A stretch of 17,134 nt of DNA from Acetivibrio sp964466645 (GTDB lineage Bacteria > Bacillota > Clostridia > Acetivibrionales > Acetivibrionaceae), in assembly GCA_964466645.1 (NCBI GenBank), contig CAYXPB010000091.1:1-17134 (forward strand). Direction: 5' to 3'. Below, one piece after another: positions 10,001-15,485 of this stretch. The position numbers and the translations under genes were made by a program. The notes under the pieces were generated by a model, which saw nothing but the letters and a program-made list of their open reading frames with translations, searched no databases and was not told where the DNA came from. Numbering within the stretch: position 1 is the first letter of the stretch; every line of letters starts with the position of its first letter.

Positions 10001-10085
10001 GAATATGACTCAGTTTATGGATAGACCGACAGTCAGGCAGGTTGCTGATTTAATTTATGAAGAATTAACAAAAGAAGAGGAGTAA
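7083..10085 (+). CDS. Type I polyketide synthase, KS-AT-ACP (PKS2)
   Basis: A 1000-residue minimal, non-reducing module. KS ~13-440 has Cys184 (SACSTS), His320 (THGTAT) and His360 (NIGHLDI). AT ~535-815 has Ser628 in GHSLGE and HAFH at 723-726, the classical malonyl-CoA signature. The post-AT linker ends in PTYPFERESYW (~870-880). The C-terminal ACP ~920-992 has Ser955 in an LGGHSL context, which resembles carrier domains of NRPS/PKS hybrids. No KR, DH or ER lies between AT and ACP, so it should leave a beta-keto group unless the separate SDR and MaoC proteins downstream act on it. The ATG at 7083 is preferred over an in-frame ATG at 7020 inside PKS1, because GAAAGGA (7068-7074) lies just before it and the KS begins a few residues later. 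The N-terminal extension is only about 12 residues, too short for a standard coiled-coil docking domain. It starts 28 bases after PKS1 stops. Confidence 0.94.
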   Translation: MRINSENTYRDLDIAVIGMDCRFPDASNCSEYWENLCTGKKSRTDLSDEDLRNAGVADSVINNPHYVKAVYKLDNVDKFDASFFGFTPQEAKLMDPQQRILLEVSWNALEDAGYANDSYEGHIGLFVGKSSSQYLMKNLFSNYGSKKIEEMRPIWNGNDITYTATMISYKLNLTGPSICLQSACSTSLLAVSMACQSLINYECDMALAGGCRIAVPQNTGYMYLPGEVLSSDGNCRPFDAKANGTVTGSGAGIVVLKRLSEAVQDGDQIIAVIKGSAVNNDGSLKVGYAAPSVSGERRAIRSAQLLSEVDPETITYIETHGTATELGDPIEIQALTEAFELSTDKKHFCTLGAVKANIGHLDIAAGIAGFIKTCLVLKHGVIPPNCNFQEPNKNIDFVNTPFYINKDLMKWSPNCGVRRAGVSSFGIGGTNVHVVLEEAIDERKSGNMEKPQLMLLSGRTHKAVETTAVNLLKNLKNNADVDYKNAVYSMSTGRKSFLFRSYLVCDSREECINKLDKVSESVHCCNDDLSGIVFMFPGQGSQYIGMVRELYEKVEYFKNEIDHCSNFLMKIIGYNLCEVLFKSEPNEENQKFLLETQNTHVALFSVEYALAKLLMELGIKPSAMIGHSLGEYVAACISGTLDLESALTLVAERGRIIQGLPKGAMLSVNLCAKEAEKYCNERISLAVENTSKLSVLSGDIDAINELAEKINGEIQCRILHTSHAFHSHMMNAGAEQFRIALRKVKFKEPSIPYISNVTGDWIKKEDVMDTEYWVSHLVKTVRIREGAEKFIYSKERCFFEVGPGNTLTIFMRNNLYGVNNALFFDTINNAKNAGNDMAYLLNTLGKAWLHGMSFNVDRLFKEDNLKRISIPTYPFERESYWVGEVVTNQTEDTKVQQEHEANDGDKLLNNRINSLSQYVAPDNELEKTLANILEGIMGIHPIGVTDDFFELGGHSLIASQVIARIWENFGLELNMTQFMDRPTVRQVADLIYEELTKEEE

Positions 10086-10134
10086 GTACGATTTAGTGCT
10101 TTGATTTAAAAAATATGTGATGGGGGGAAGGATA

Positions 10135-10371
10135 ATGGATTTGAGTGATATTATTTCCCAAGTAATTGGGATTGGAAAGGAAGAAATAACAGAAGAAACT
10201 TGTCCGGCAACAAATGGAAGCTGGACAAGTATGAAGCATATTGCATTAATTTCGGCAGTACAAACGACTTATAAGGTCAAATTTTCATTAAATGAGGTTA
10301 AGCAGTTGCGTAATGTGGGTGCATTTTTGGAAATTCTCAGAAAAAAGGGAGTATCAAATATTAAAATATGA
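10135..10371 (+). CDS. Free-standing acyl carrier protein (ACP-1)
   Basis: A 78-residue protein with the helical pattern of an acyl carrier protein. The likely phosphopantetheine site is Ser32 in SWTSMKHI. Most carriers have Asp-Ser-Leu here (WDSLKH), so both the Asp and the Leu are changed, to Thr and Met. The remainder (LISAVQTTY.VKFSLNEV..LRNVGAFLEIL) fits carriers of polyketide and FkbH-type systems. The ATG at 10135 follows a very strong ribosome site, GGGGGGAAGGA (10122-10132); an in-frame GTG at 10117 lies upstream of that site and is less likely. It sits between PKS2 and the thioesterase, so it may carry a starter, an extender or an off-line modified intermediate. Which acyl group it holds cannot be read from the sequence. 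It is not a duplicate of the ACP downstream: the two differ throughout. Confidence 0.85.
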   Translation: MDLSDIISQVIGIGKEEITEETCPATNGSWTSMKHIALISAVQTTYKVKFSLNEVKQLRNVGAFLEILRKKGVSNIKI

Positions 10372-10380
10372 AGGAGTAAT

Positions 10381-10404
10381 TGGTGTGTTTGTTTTAACAC
10401 ATCA
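10381..10404 (+). promoter_or_regulatory. Hairpin between ACP-1 and the thioesterase start
   Basis: Bases 10381-10389 (TGGTGTGTT) pair with 10396-10404 (AACACATCA) to give a 9-bp stem with one G-U pair and a 6-base loop. A good Shine-Dalgarno sequence, AAGGAG (10371-10376), lies just before the stem, but the thioesterase ATG is at 10417, about 40 bases away and with no ribosome site of its own. Folding the stem would bring AAGGAG to about 16 bases from the ATG. It is not followed by a T-run, so it does not look like a terminator. A role in setting thioesterase translation is inference. Confidence 0.5.
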
Positions 10405-10416
10405 TTAGACTATATT

Positions 10417-11169
10417 ATGAGCAAAAGTGTATTGTTTTATTTTCCTTATGCAGGTGCTTCCAGTATGACGTTTAACCGTTGGACAAAGGTTTTTGCGCCG
10501 GAGGTTGATTTTATTCCAATTGATTATGCTGGACATGGAAAGCGTAGAAATGAGAAGTTCTATTTATCGATGGAAGAAGCCTGTTATGATATTTATGAAA
10601 TACTAAAAAATAATGTTGGCAGATATGAAAATTATTATTTGGGCGGGCATTGTATTGGTTCAGTTATTGCTTTTGAAATATACGATCTGATAAGGAGTTG
10701 TAATGAGTTTAAATTGCCGGAAGCAATTTTTGTTTCGGGGCAAGCTGCACCGAATTTAAAAAATATTGAACAACTCAGTGTTATGGATAATCGTGAACTT
10801 TTATCGTATTTATATACTAATGGAGCTATTGACAGTAGTATGATGGATGAAGAGATTTTTGAATATGTAGAAAATTTTGTATTGGCACCCATTAAGGCAG
10901 ATTCATTGCTTGGTGAAAATTATGTTTTTAAACCCAAAAAGAATTTAATCCAAAGTAGTCTTCATGTAATGTACGGTATAGAGGATGCGTTTTACTCGGC
11001 CGAAGAATTTTTTGAGTGGGGCAGATTTTCTGAAAAAGCAGTCAAGTTTTATGCTTTTGAAGGGGGACACTATTTTATTAATGAGAAATGGAAAGAGTAT
11101 ACCGAAGAAATCAAGAATCTAATTATTGAGATTGAAAAAAATGATGTTAAAGGGCTTGAGGACAGATGA
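10417..11169 (+). CDS. Type II thioesterase-like alpha/beta hydrolase with Cys nucleophile
   Basis: A 250-residue protein of the external thioesterase family (GrsT/RifR/SrfA-D type), which removes stalled acyl groups from carrier domains or releases products. The N-terminus (FYFPYAGASSMTFNRW) and IDYAGHGKR are family hallmarks. The nucleophile elbow reads GGHCIGS with Cys79 where the family has Ser (GHSMG). The other triad members appear kept: Asp190 in YGIED and His218 in EGGHYF. A Cys nucleophile can favour acyl transfer or lactone formation over hydrolysis in some thioesterases, but the product here is unknown. The ATG at 10417 is the only usable start in frame after the ACP-1 stop, and it lacks a nearby ribosome site (see the hairpin). 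Its stop overlaps the FkbH-like start (ATGA at 11166-11169), which indicates translational coupling. Confidence 0.9.
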   Translation: MSKSVLFYFPYAGASSMTFNRWTKVFAPEVDFIPIDYAGHGKRRNEKFYLSMEEACYDIYEILKNNVGRYENYYLGGHCIGSVIAFEIYDLIRSCNEFKLPEAIFVSGQAAPNLKNIEQLSVMDNRELLSYLYTNGAIDSSMMDEEIFEYVENFVLAPIKADSLLGENYVFKPKKNLIQSSLHVMYGIEDAFYSAEEFFEWGRFSEKAVKFYAFEGGHYFINEKWKEYTEEIKNLIIEIEKNDVKGLEDR

Positions 11170-12971
11170 GATTAGCAAATGATATATTTGAGTATGCAAA
11201 AAGCATTGATAAGAACGACTTTTCAGAAATATTGAAATGTGCGCGTAAACTATCAAAAATTGAAAGTTCCGAAAATGCCAATGTGCGGATTGCTGTTATC
11301 GGGACATACACTTTGCAATTTTTTACATCAGCACTGAGGGTTATGCTTTATCGTGAAAAAATAAGTTATTGTATATATGAAGGCCATTTCAATGGGATAA
11401 ATATGGATACAATGGATTATGAATCTGATTTATATAGATTCTGCCCGGATATTGTTATTATTATTACGGATTATAGAGCATTTGAGATATTTCCTGAGAT
11501 ACTTTCTGAAGATAAAGATGTAGATGAATGGGTTGATAAGTGGATGATGTATTATAAATCCATATGGCAGCATATTTCCAACAAATTACCTGGATGTCAC
11601 ATTTTTCAGTCCAACATTGTGCTTCCTGTAGAGAGAGTTATCGGAAATCTGGAATGTAATTATTATTTTTCTAAAAGATCCTGTCTTATGCTACTGAATA
11701 TGCAGCTTATGAGACAAAGATATAATTATGTTACAATAGTTGATTTAGAGTATGTTGCGTCGTTTATCGGGAAAGAGAACTGGTTTGATAATGCTTCTTA
11801 TATGGTGAATAAGTCAGGTTTTGCACTGGAGTATATTGGAATAGTGGGAGATATTTTTGCCTGTCAGATTGTTGCTTTGAAGGGAAAAATCACTAAATGT
11901 CTTGTGCTGGATTTGGATAATACTTTGTGGGGAGGAATAGTAGGTGAAGATGGATATGAAGGCATTCAGTTGGATCCAAATACTGCTGTAGGAGAAGCGT
12001 TTCTTGCATTTCAGAGGTATGTTTACGAATTGAGAAGCAGAGGTGTTATTTTGGCAGTTTGTAGTAAGAATGACTATCAAATCGCTAAAGAAGTGTTTTT
12101 TAAAAATGAAAATATGTTATTGAAGTTTGATGATTTTGCATCTTTCATTGCAAATTGGGAGAACAAAGCAGAAAATCTAAAGCAGATATCTGCAGAACTA
12201 AATATTGGAACTGACAGCTTCGTTTTTTTTGATGATAATCCTGCAGAAAGAGAAATTGTTAGAATGTGTTTGCCAGAGGTTAAAGTTATTGATGTACCCG
12301 AAGACCCGGCAGAATATGTCAAGGCATTGGAATTGGCAGTTCCTTTTGAGTGGTTGCAGATAACAAAAGAAGATTTGCAACGTAATTATTCTTATCAAAA
12401 TAATGTAAAAAGAACTGAGCTTAGGAATTCGAGCAATGATTACAATAAATATTTGAGTTCTCTTGAAATGCAGGCATCAGTTTATGAAATGCATGATAGT
12501 AATATAGAAAGATTTACACAGTTAATTAATAAATCCAATCAATTTAACTTGAGAACTCAAAGATATACTGAGTCGGATATTACAAACATGTATCAGAACC
12601 CGAAGAATAAACTTCTGGCTGTTAAGCTCAGTGACAGATTTGGAAATTATGGACTTATTTCATGTGTTATATTAAAAAGTATGGGTAACCATTTATTTAT
12701 TGATACATGGGTTATGAGTTGCAGAGTACTAAAAAGAGGAGTTGAATATCTTACATTTCGACATATTTTAGACGTAGCAAAAGAGTTGGGATGTAACAAT
12801 ATAATTGGTGAGTATATCCAAACAAAGAAGAATGCACTTGTAATGAATTTCTATAAGGACATGGGTTTTGAGAAGTGTGAAATAAACCAGTTAAAGACTG
12901 AGGATAGTGCAAAACAATATATATATGATATAACAAAACCGTTTGAAAAGGTTACTTTTTTTAAAGTATAG
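11166..12971 (+). CDS. FkbH-like HAD-superfamily protein (glyceryl-ACP forming family)
   Basis: A 601-residue full-length FkbH-type protein. The family takes the glyceryl group of 1,3-bisphosphoglycerate, dephosphorylates it and attaches it to an ACP. Residues ~1-240 form the N-terminal SGNH-like region found in long members (VRIAVIGTYTLQFF). The HAD core starts at DLDNTLWGG with catalytic Asp249 and Asp251 and Thr253, and has a later FFDDNPAERE acidic motif. The C-terminal ~450-601 is the GNAT-like domain with NQFNLRT, DRFGNYG and WVMSCRVLKRGVE. All catalytic motifs look intact. The start overlaps the thioesterase stop, with GAGG at 11158-11161. The typical partner ACP follows at once. The O-methyltransferase, acyl-CoA dehydrogenase and 3-hydroxyacyl-CoA dehydrogenase of methoxymalonyl-ACP sets, and the KSIII of tetronate sets, are not in this window. 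Confidence 0.93.
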   Translation: MRLANDIFEYAKSIDKNDFSEILKCARKLSKIESSENANVRIAVIGTYTLQFFTSALRVMLYREKISYCIYEGHFNGINMDTMDYESDLYRFCPDIVIIITDYRAFEIFPEILSEDKDVDEWVDKWMMYYKSIWQHISNKLPGCHIFQSNIVLPVERVIGNLECNYYFSKRSCLMLLNMQLMRQRYNYVTIVDLEYVASFIGKENWFDNASYMVNKSGFALEYIGIVGDIFACQIVALKGKITKCLVLDLDNTLWGGIVGEDGYEGIQLDPNTAVGEAFLAFQRYVYELRSRGVILAVCSKNDYQIAKEVFFKNENMLLKFDDFASFIANWENKAENLKQISAELNIGTDSFVFFDDNPAEREIVRMCLPEVKVIDVPEDPAEYVKALELAVPFEWLQITKEDLQRNYSYQNNVKRTELRNSSNDYNKYLSSLEMQASVYEMHDSNIERFTQLINKSNQFNLRTQRYTESDITNMYQNPKNKLLAVKLSDRFGNYGLISCVILKSMGNHLFIDTWVMSCRVLKRGVEYLTFRHILDVAKELGCNNIIGEYIQTKKNALVMNFYKDMGFEKCEINQLKTEDSAKQYIYDITKPFEKVTFFKV

Positions 12972-12985
12972 AAAGGATGGGGGAT

Positions 12986-13211
12986 ATGGATATAAAAGGG
13001 ATGTTGCAAGAGATTTTTAGGGATGTTTTTGATGATGACGAAATTATAATAGGGGAAAATATGAATTCAAATGATATAGAAGATTGGGATTCATTGGCCC
13101 ATATTCAGCTAATAGTTAAAACAGAAAAAACATTTGGGATTAAGTTTACAACGGTTGAAGTAAACTCCCTTGAAAACGTTGGAGGGTTCATAAAATTGAT
13201 AGAAGGAAAGG
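12986..13211 (+). CDS. Free-standing acyl carrier protein (ACP-2), 3' end lost in assembly gap
   Basis: About 75 residues are visible before the N run. The phosphopantetheine site is Ser36 in the classical EDWDSLAHI. The helix-II region IQLIVKTEKTFGIKF and the end NSLENVGGFIKLIEGK match the carrier proteins that sit beside FkbH genes and receive the glyceryl group. Since such carriers usually end a few residues after this point, little is missing. The ATG at 12986 is chosen over the ATG at 12977 because AAAGG (12972-12976) directly abuts the latter and is properly spaced only for the former. The gene starts 14 bases after the FkbH-like stop, consistent with an enzyme-carrier pair. Reading through the gap as if it were truly 10 bases gives three extra codons and a stop at 13234; this is not reliable. 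Confidence 0.88.
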
Positions 13212-13221
13212 NNNNNNNNNN
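13212..13221. other. Assembly gap (10 N)
   Basis: Ten consecutive N separate ACP-2 from the MaoC-like gene. The carrier is in frame 2 and the hydratase in frame 1. The hydratase is already open at the first base after the gap, so at least the ACP-2 stop, a ribosome site and the hydratase start codon must lie within it. Those would hardly fit in ten bases unless the genes overlap, so the run is probably a placeholder of unknown true length. Confidence 0.95.
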
Positions 13222-13617
13222 GACATTAGTATAGGATGTCAAGCGGATTTTGAAGTTGTTGTAACTGAGGAGATGATGAATAGCTTTTTGGATATATCCG
13301 GTGATACAAATCCTCTTCATACAGATCTGAATTATGCAAAGAGTAATGGTTTTGATAATAAGGTGGTTTATGGAATGATGGAAGTAGCTTTTTATTCTAG
13401 ACTTGTTGGAGTATATCTTCCTGGGAAATACTGTATTTTACAAAGTGTTAATGCCTCATTTCATTATCCGGTTTTTCCGGGGGATAGGTTATTTGTATCA
13501 GGTAAGGTCACAGAAAAATATAATGCTGTACGAAGCTTAGAGATTTCAGCTATAATTGTTAACCAGTCGGGCAAAAAAGCAAGTAAAGCAAAAATCATGG
13601 TGGGCTGTTTACGTTAA
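13222..13617 (+). CDS. MaoC-like (R)-specific enoyl hydratase/dehydratase, 5' end in gap
   Basis: The frame is open from the first base after the N run, encoding DISIGCQADFEVVVTEEMM before the internal ATG at 13273; this is a normal N-terminus for the family, so only a few residues are missing. It is a single hot-dog-fold protein (~131 visible residues). The hydratase signature FLDISGDTNPLHTD contains the catalytic Asp (codon at 13303) and His (codon at 13318). YGMMEVAF and the FPGDRLFVSGKV strand follow as expected. The family adds water across trans-2-enoyl thioesters to give (R)-3-hydroxyacyl thioesters, or the reverse. Placed between an ACP and an SDR ketoreductase, it may dehydrate carrier-bound intermediates in trans, for instance those from PKS2, which has no DH domain. 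That is inference from context. Confidence 0.9.
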   Translation, partial: DISIGCQADFEVVVTEEMMNSFLDISGDTNPLHTDLNYAKSNGFDNKVVYGMMEVAFYSRLVGVYLPGKYCILQSVNASFHYPVFPGDRLFVSGKVTEKYNAVRSLEISAIIVNQSGKKASKAKIMVGCLR

Positions 13618-13683
13618 TATCATAGTAAGAAGAGTTCGAAATAGATAATTTTGGAAAGATATAAGGATAAGGGAGAAAGACTA

Positions 13684-14430
13684 GTGGATAATAATAAAAT
13701 TTATTTAATATTAGGTGCTTCATCAGATATTGGATGCGAATTAATACATCAATTGAATCAAGATTGCAGTGATGCTGTTTTTTTAGCACATTACCGAACT
13801 TGTGATAGCAATATTAAAAAAAATACACCTATCAATGGTAATAAAATTGTATCTATTAAGGCGGATTTGTCGATTGGTTCAGATATAATCTCTCTGATAA
13901 AGGATGTTGATAGAGAATATGGTGCACCGACACATATTGTTCATTTACCGGCAAGCGAATTTGAATATACGAGAGTTAAAGATATGGATTGGGACAAATT
14001 CTGCATAGATTTGTATATACAGGTATTTTCACTTATTGAGATACTGAAGGCTTTTATACCGATTATGGTTAAAAGAAAAAGCTACAATAAAATAGTAATG
14101 ATGCTATCTTCATATACAATATCATCACCGCCAAAATTTACAATGAGTTATACAATGGTTAAGCACACATTACTGGGGCTAATGAAATCTCTGGCATCAG
14201 ATTATAATGGCAAGAAAATTAATATCAATGCTATATCTCCTTCAATGATAGAAACTAAATTTCTTGACAATGTAGACAGTAGAATTATTGAAATGAATGC
14301 TAAAAACAGTGTTGGAAATACTAATGCCAGAGTTTCGGATGTTGTTCCCGCTGTTAAATTCTTGCTCTCTGAAGACAGTAATTATATTAATGGTATCAAT
14401 TTAAACATTAGCAATGGAAATGTAATATAA
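13684..14430 (+). CDS. Short-chain dehydrogenase/reductase (FabG-like)
   Basis: A 248-residue SDR. The nucleotide-binding loop reads GASSDIG near the N-terminus. The catalytic residues are Ser in MMLSSY and Tyr/Lys in SYTMVKHTL (YxxxK). ISPSMIETKF is the usual post-catalytic segment, and the C-terminus has YINGINLNISNG. The family reduces 3-oxoacyl thioesters or oxidises alcohols with NAD(P). The GTG at 13684 is preferred over the TTG at 13651 because AAGGGAG (13669-13675) is well spaced for it and the Rossmann strand begins at once. It lies 66 bases after the MaoC-like gene and is the last gene of the co-directional set. With PKS2 lacking KR and DH, an SDR plus a hydratase could form a trans-acting beta-processing pair. 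The substrate is unknown; a tailoring role is equally possible. Confidence 0.9.
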   Translation: MDNNKIYLILGASSDIGCELIHQLNQDCSDAVFLAHYRTCDSNIKKNTPINGNKIVSIKADLSIGSDIISLIKDVDREYGAPTHIVHLPASEFEYTRVKDMDWDKFCIDLYIQVFSLIEILKAFIPIMVKRKSYNKIVMMLSSYTISSPPKFTMSYTMVKHTLLGLMKSLASDYNGKKININAISPSMIETKFLDNVDSRIIEMNAKNSVGNTNARVSDVVPAVKFLLSEDSNYINGINLNISNGNVI

Positions 14431-14553
14431 TGATTAAAGCATAAGAATTTATAAAAATCAAATAAAGAAGCATATTCTGGTTATAAAAAATACACTCAAC
14501 ACCTTATTGAATTTGGTAATCAGTATATGACTCTGTAGAGGGTATAAGAAAAT

Positions 14554-14569
14554 GCACCCCCTCGGGTGC
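14554..14569. terminator. GC-rich hairpin downstream of the biosynthetic genes
   Basis: GCACCC (14554-14559) and GGGTGC (14564-14569) form a perfect 6-bp stem around the loop CCTC, in an otherwise very AT-rich 221-bp intergenic stretch. On the plus strand it is followed by ACTACTATTT, a poor T-run. On the minus strand the stem is followed by ATTTTCTTATA, a better one. It may terminate the polyketide operon weakly, act on leftward transcription, or do both. It lies 123 bases after the SDR stop. Confidence 0.45.
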
Positions 14570-14578
14570 GACTACTAT

Positions 14579-14606
14579 TTATGAGAACGTTACATAAACG
14601 TATAAT
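14579..14606 (+). promoter_or_regulatory. Possible promoter of the J-domain gene
   Basis: A perfect TATAAT lies at 14601-14606, 45 bases before the GTG of the J-domain gene. The best -35 at 16-bp spacing is TTATGA (14579-14584), which matches TTGACA at only three positions. The sequence is AT-rich, so chance TATAAT matches are likely. The position downstream of the hairpin and upstream of a new gene supports it. Confidence 0.3.
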
Positions 14607-14651
14607 ATAAATATCTGAAAATTAATTTGATATGATTTGGGGAGATTTAAT

Positions 14652-14960
14652 GTGAATTATTATGAAATACTAAGAGTTTACCCTGGTGCTTCCAAGAAAA
14701 TAATCAAAGATGCTTACAGGGCATTAGCCAAGAAGTATCATCCAGATCTTTTTGAAAGTGAAGGCGAAAAACAGTGGGCTGAAGAAAAGATGAAAGATAT
14801 AAACGAAGCTTATGAAGTACTAATGGATAATAATAAGCGTATGCTGTACGAAAGAAATCAGGTAATTACAAATGAAGTAAAGCCAAATACATTCCATATT
14901 GACAAGGAAAGGACTATTTTCAATAGCCCTTATTTATATATTATTTACACTAATTTTTGA
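14652..14960 (+). CDS. DnaJ (J-domain) protein, probably the 5' half of a frameshifted membrane protein
   Basis: The N-terminal J domain (residues ~2-67) is complete: NYYEILRVYPGASKKIIKDAYR, then the HPD motif at residues 30-32 and INEAYEVLMDNNKRMLYE. J domains stimulate Hsp70 ATPase activity. The GTG at 14652 is chosen because GGGGAGA (14639-14645) precedes it and because family members start Met-x-x-Tyr-Tyr; the TTG at 14637 overlaps that ribosome site. After the J domain there are about 30 linker residues and the frame stops at 14960. A different frame, open from 14881, encodes membrane segments that would make a typical J-domain-plus-transmembrane protein. One base too many (or two too few) between about 14881 and 14960 would explain the split. 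It could also be a genuine short J protein overlapped by a second gene. Confidence 0.8.
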   Translation: MNYYEILRVYPGASKKIIKDAYRALAKKYHPDLFESEGEKQWAEEKMKDINEAYEVLMDNNKRMLYERNQVITNEVKPNTFHIDKERTIFNSPYLYIIYTNF

Positions 14961-15180
14961 AGGAAGTTATGTAATATATACAATTATATATTTGGTGTTC
15001 CCGATGGCTGCAATTTGGATCAGCGATGAACTTGGTGCCTATACAGGTCCATTTGGGAGGGACTATATTGATACTGAAAGCCCAGGTTGCATGGTTAAAA
15101 TTGTTGGATGGATATTGCTGGTAGGACTGCCTTCGTTTTCTGTTATTTATCAGGCAATTTGCGCAAAAAATATTGAATAG
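14881..15180 (+). pseudogene. Membrane-spanning C-terminal half, out of frame with the J-domain gene
   Basis: This frame is open from the stop at 14878 and contains a TTG at 14899 with no convincing ribosome site. The product has two or three hydrophobic stretches: around LFSIALIYILFTLIF, then YVIYTIIYLVFPMAAIW, and near the end IVGWILLVGLPSFSVIY. A short polar stretch with GPFGRDY lies between the last two. It overlaps the J-domain frame by 80 bases and would continue it after a +1 shift. Membrane-anchored J-domain proteins of this layout occur in Clostridia. I therefore read it as the second half of one broken gene, or a sequencing error, rather than an independent gene. Confidence 0.55.
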
Positions 15181-15195
15181 TAGAGATGAACAATT

Positions 15196-15485
15196 TCAAA
15201 AGAACAAAATTTTGCTTTTTATATTTTCAAGTTCCTTCCTATTGCTTTGCCTTTTACCAAATGGAATATCAATATCAATCTGTCTTTCTAATGCTAAGGG
15301 AGGACCTTTAAACATATAAATACTATCTGCTAAGTATAAAGATTCTTCCACATCATGAGTGATTAAAAAAACAAGCTTATTTGCCATATTATTTCCAATA
15401 TAATTCATAACCTCTTTTTTTATTTCTAAATGCAGCCCCTTAAAAGGTTCATCCATTATAAGAATATCACCCCCATAAGCAAAAG
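15196..15485 (-). pseudogene. ABC transporter ATP-binding protein, 3' remnant cut by IS66
   Basis: Read leftward, the remnant begins in the Walker B region (PFAYGGDILIMDEPFKGL), continues through the H-loop (LITHDVEESLYLADSIY) and ends with IDIDIPFGKRQSNR before a stop at 15196. This is the C-terminal third of an ATPase of the nitrate/sulfonate/taurine (SsuB/TauB-like) import type. Walker A, the Q-loop and the LSGG signature are all missing. The homology stops exactly where the IS66-type end GTAAGCG begins (15486), and the frame then meets a stop three codons later. The usual D-loop Asp after GL is His. The ATG at 15454-15456 lies inside the Walker B motif and cannot be the real start. The 5' part should lie beyond the insertions, outside the window. 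Confidence 0.85.

Noticed and set aside
1604..10085. Trans-AT PKS architecture
   Set aside because: Both synthases contain complete AT domains with active Ser in GHSVGE and GHSLGE, so they are cis-AT.
10117..10134. GTG at 10117 as start of ACP-1
   Set aside because: The strong ribosome site GGGGGGAAGGA lies downstream of it and fits the ATG at 10135; the added residues match nothing in ACPs.
13651..13683. TTG at 13651 as start of the SDR
   Set aside because: The segment contains the ribosome site for the GTG at 13684, and the Rossmann fold begins right after that GTG.
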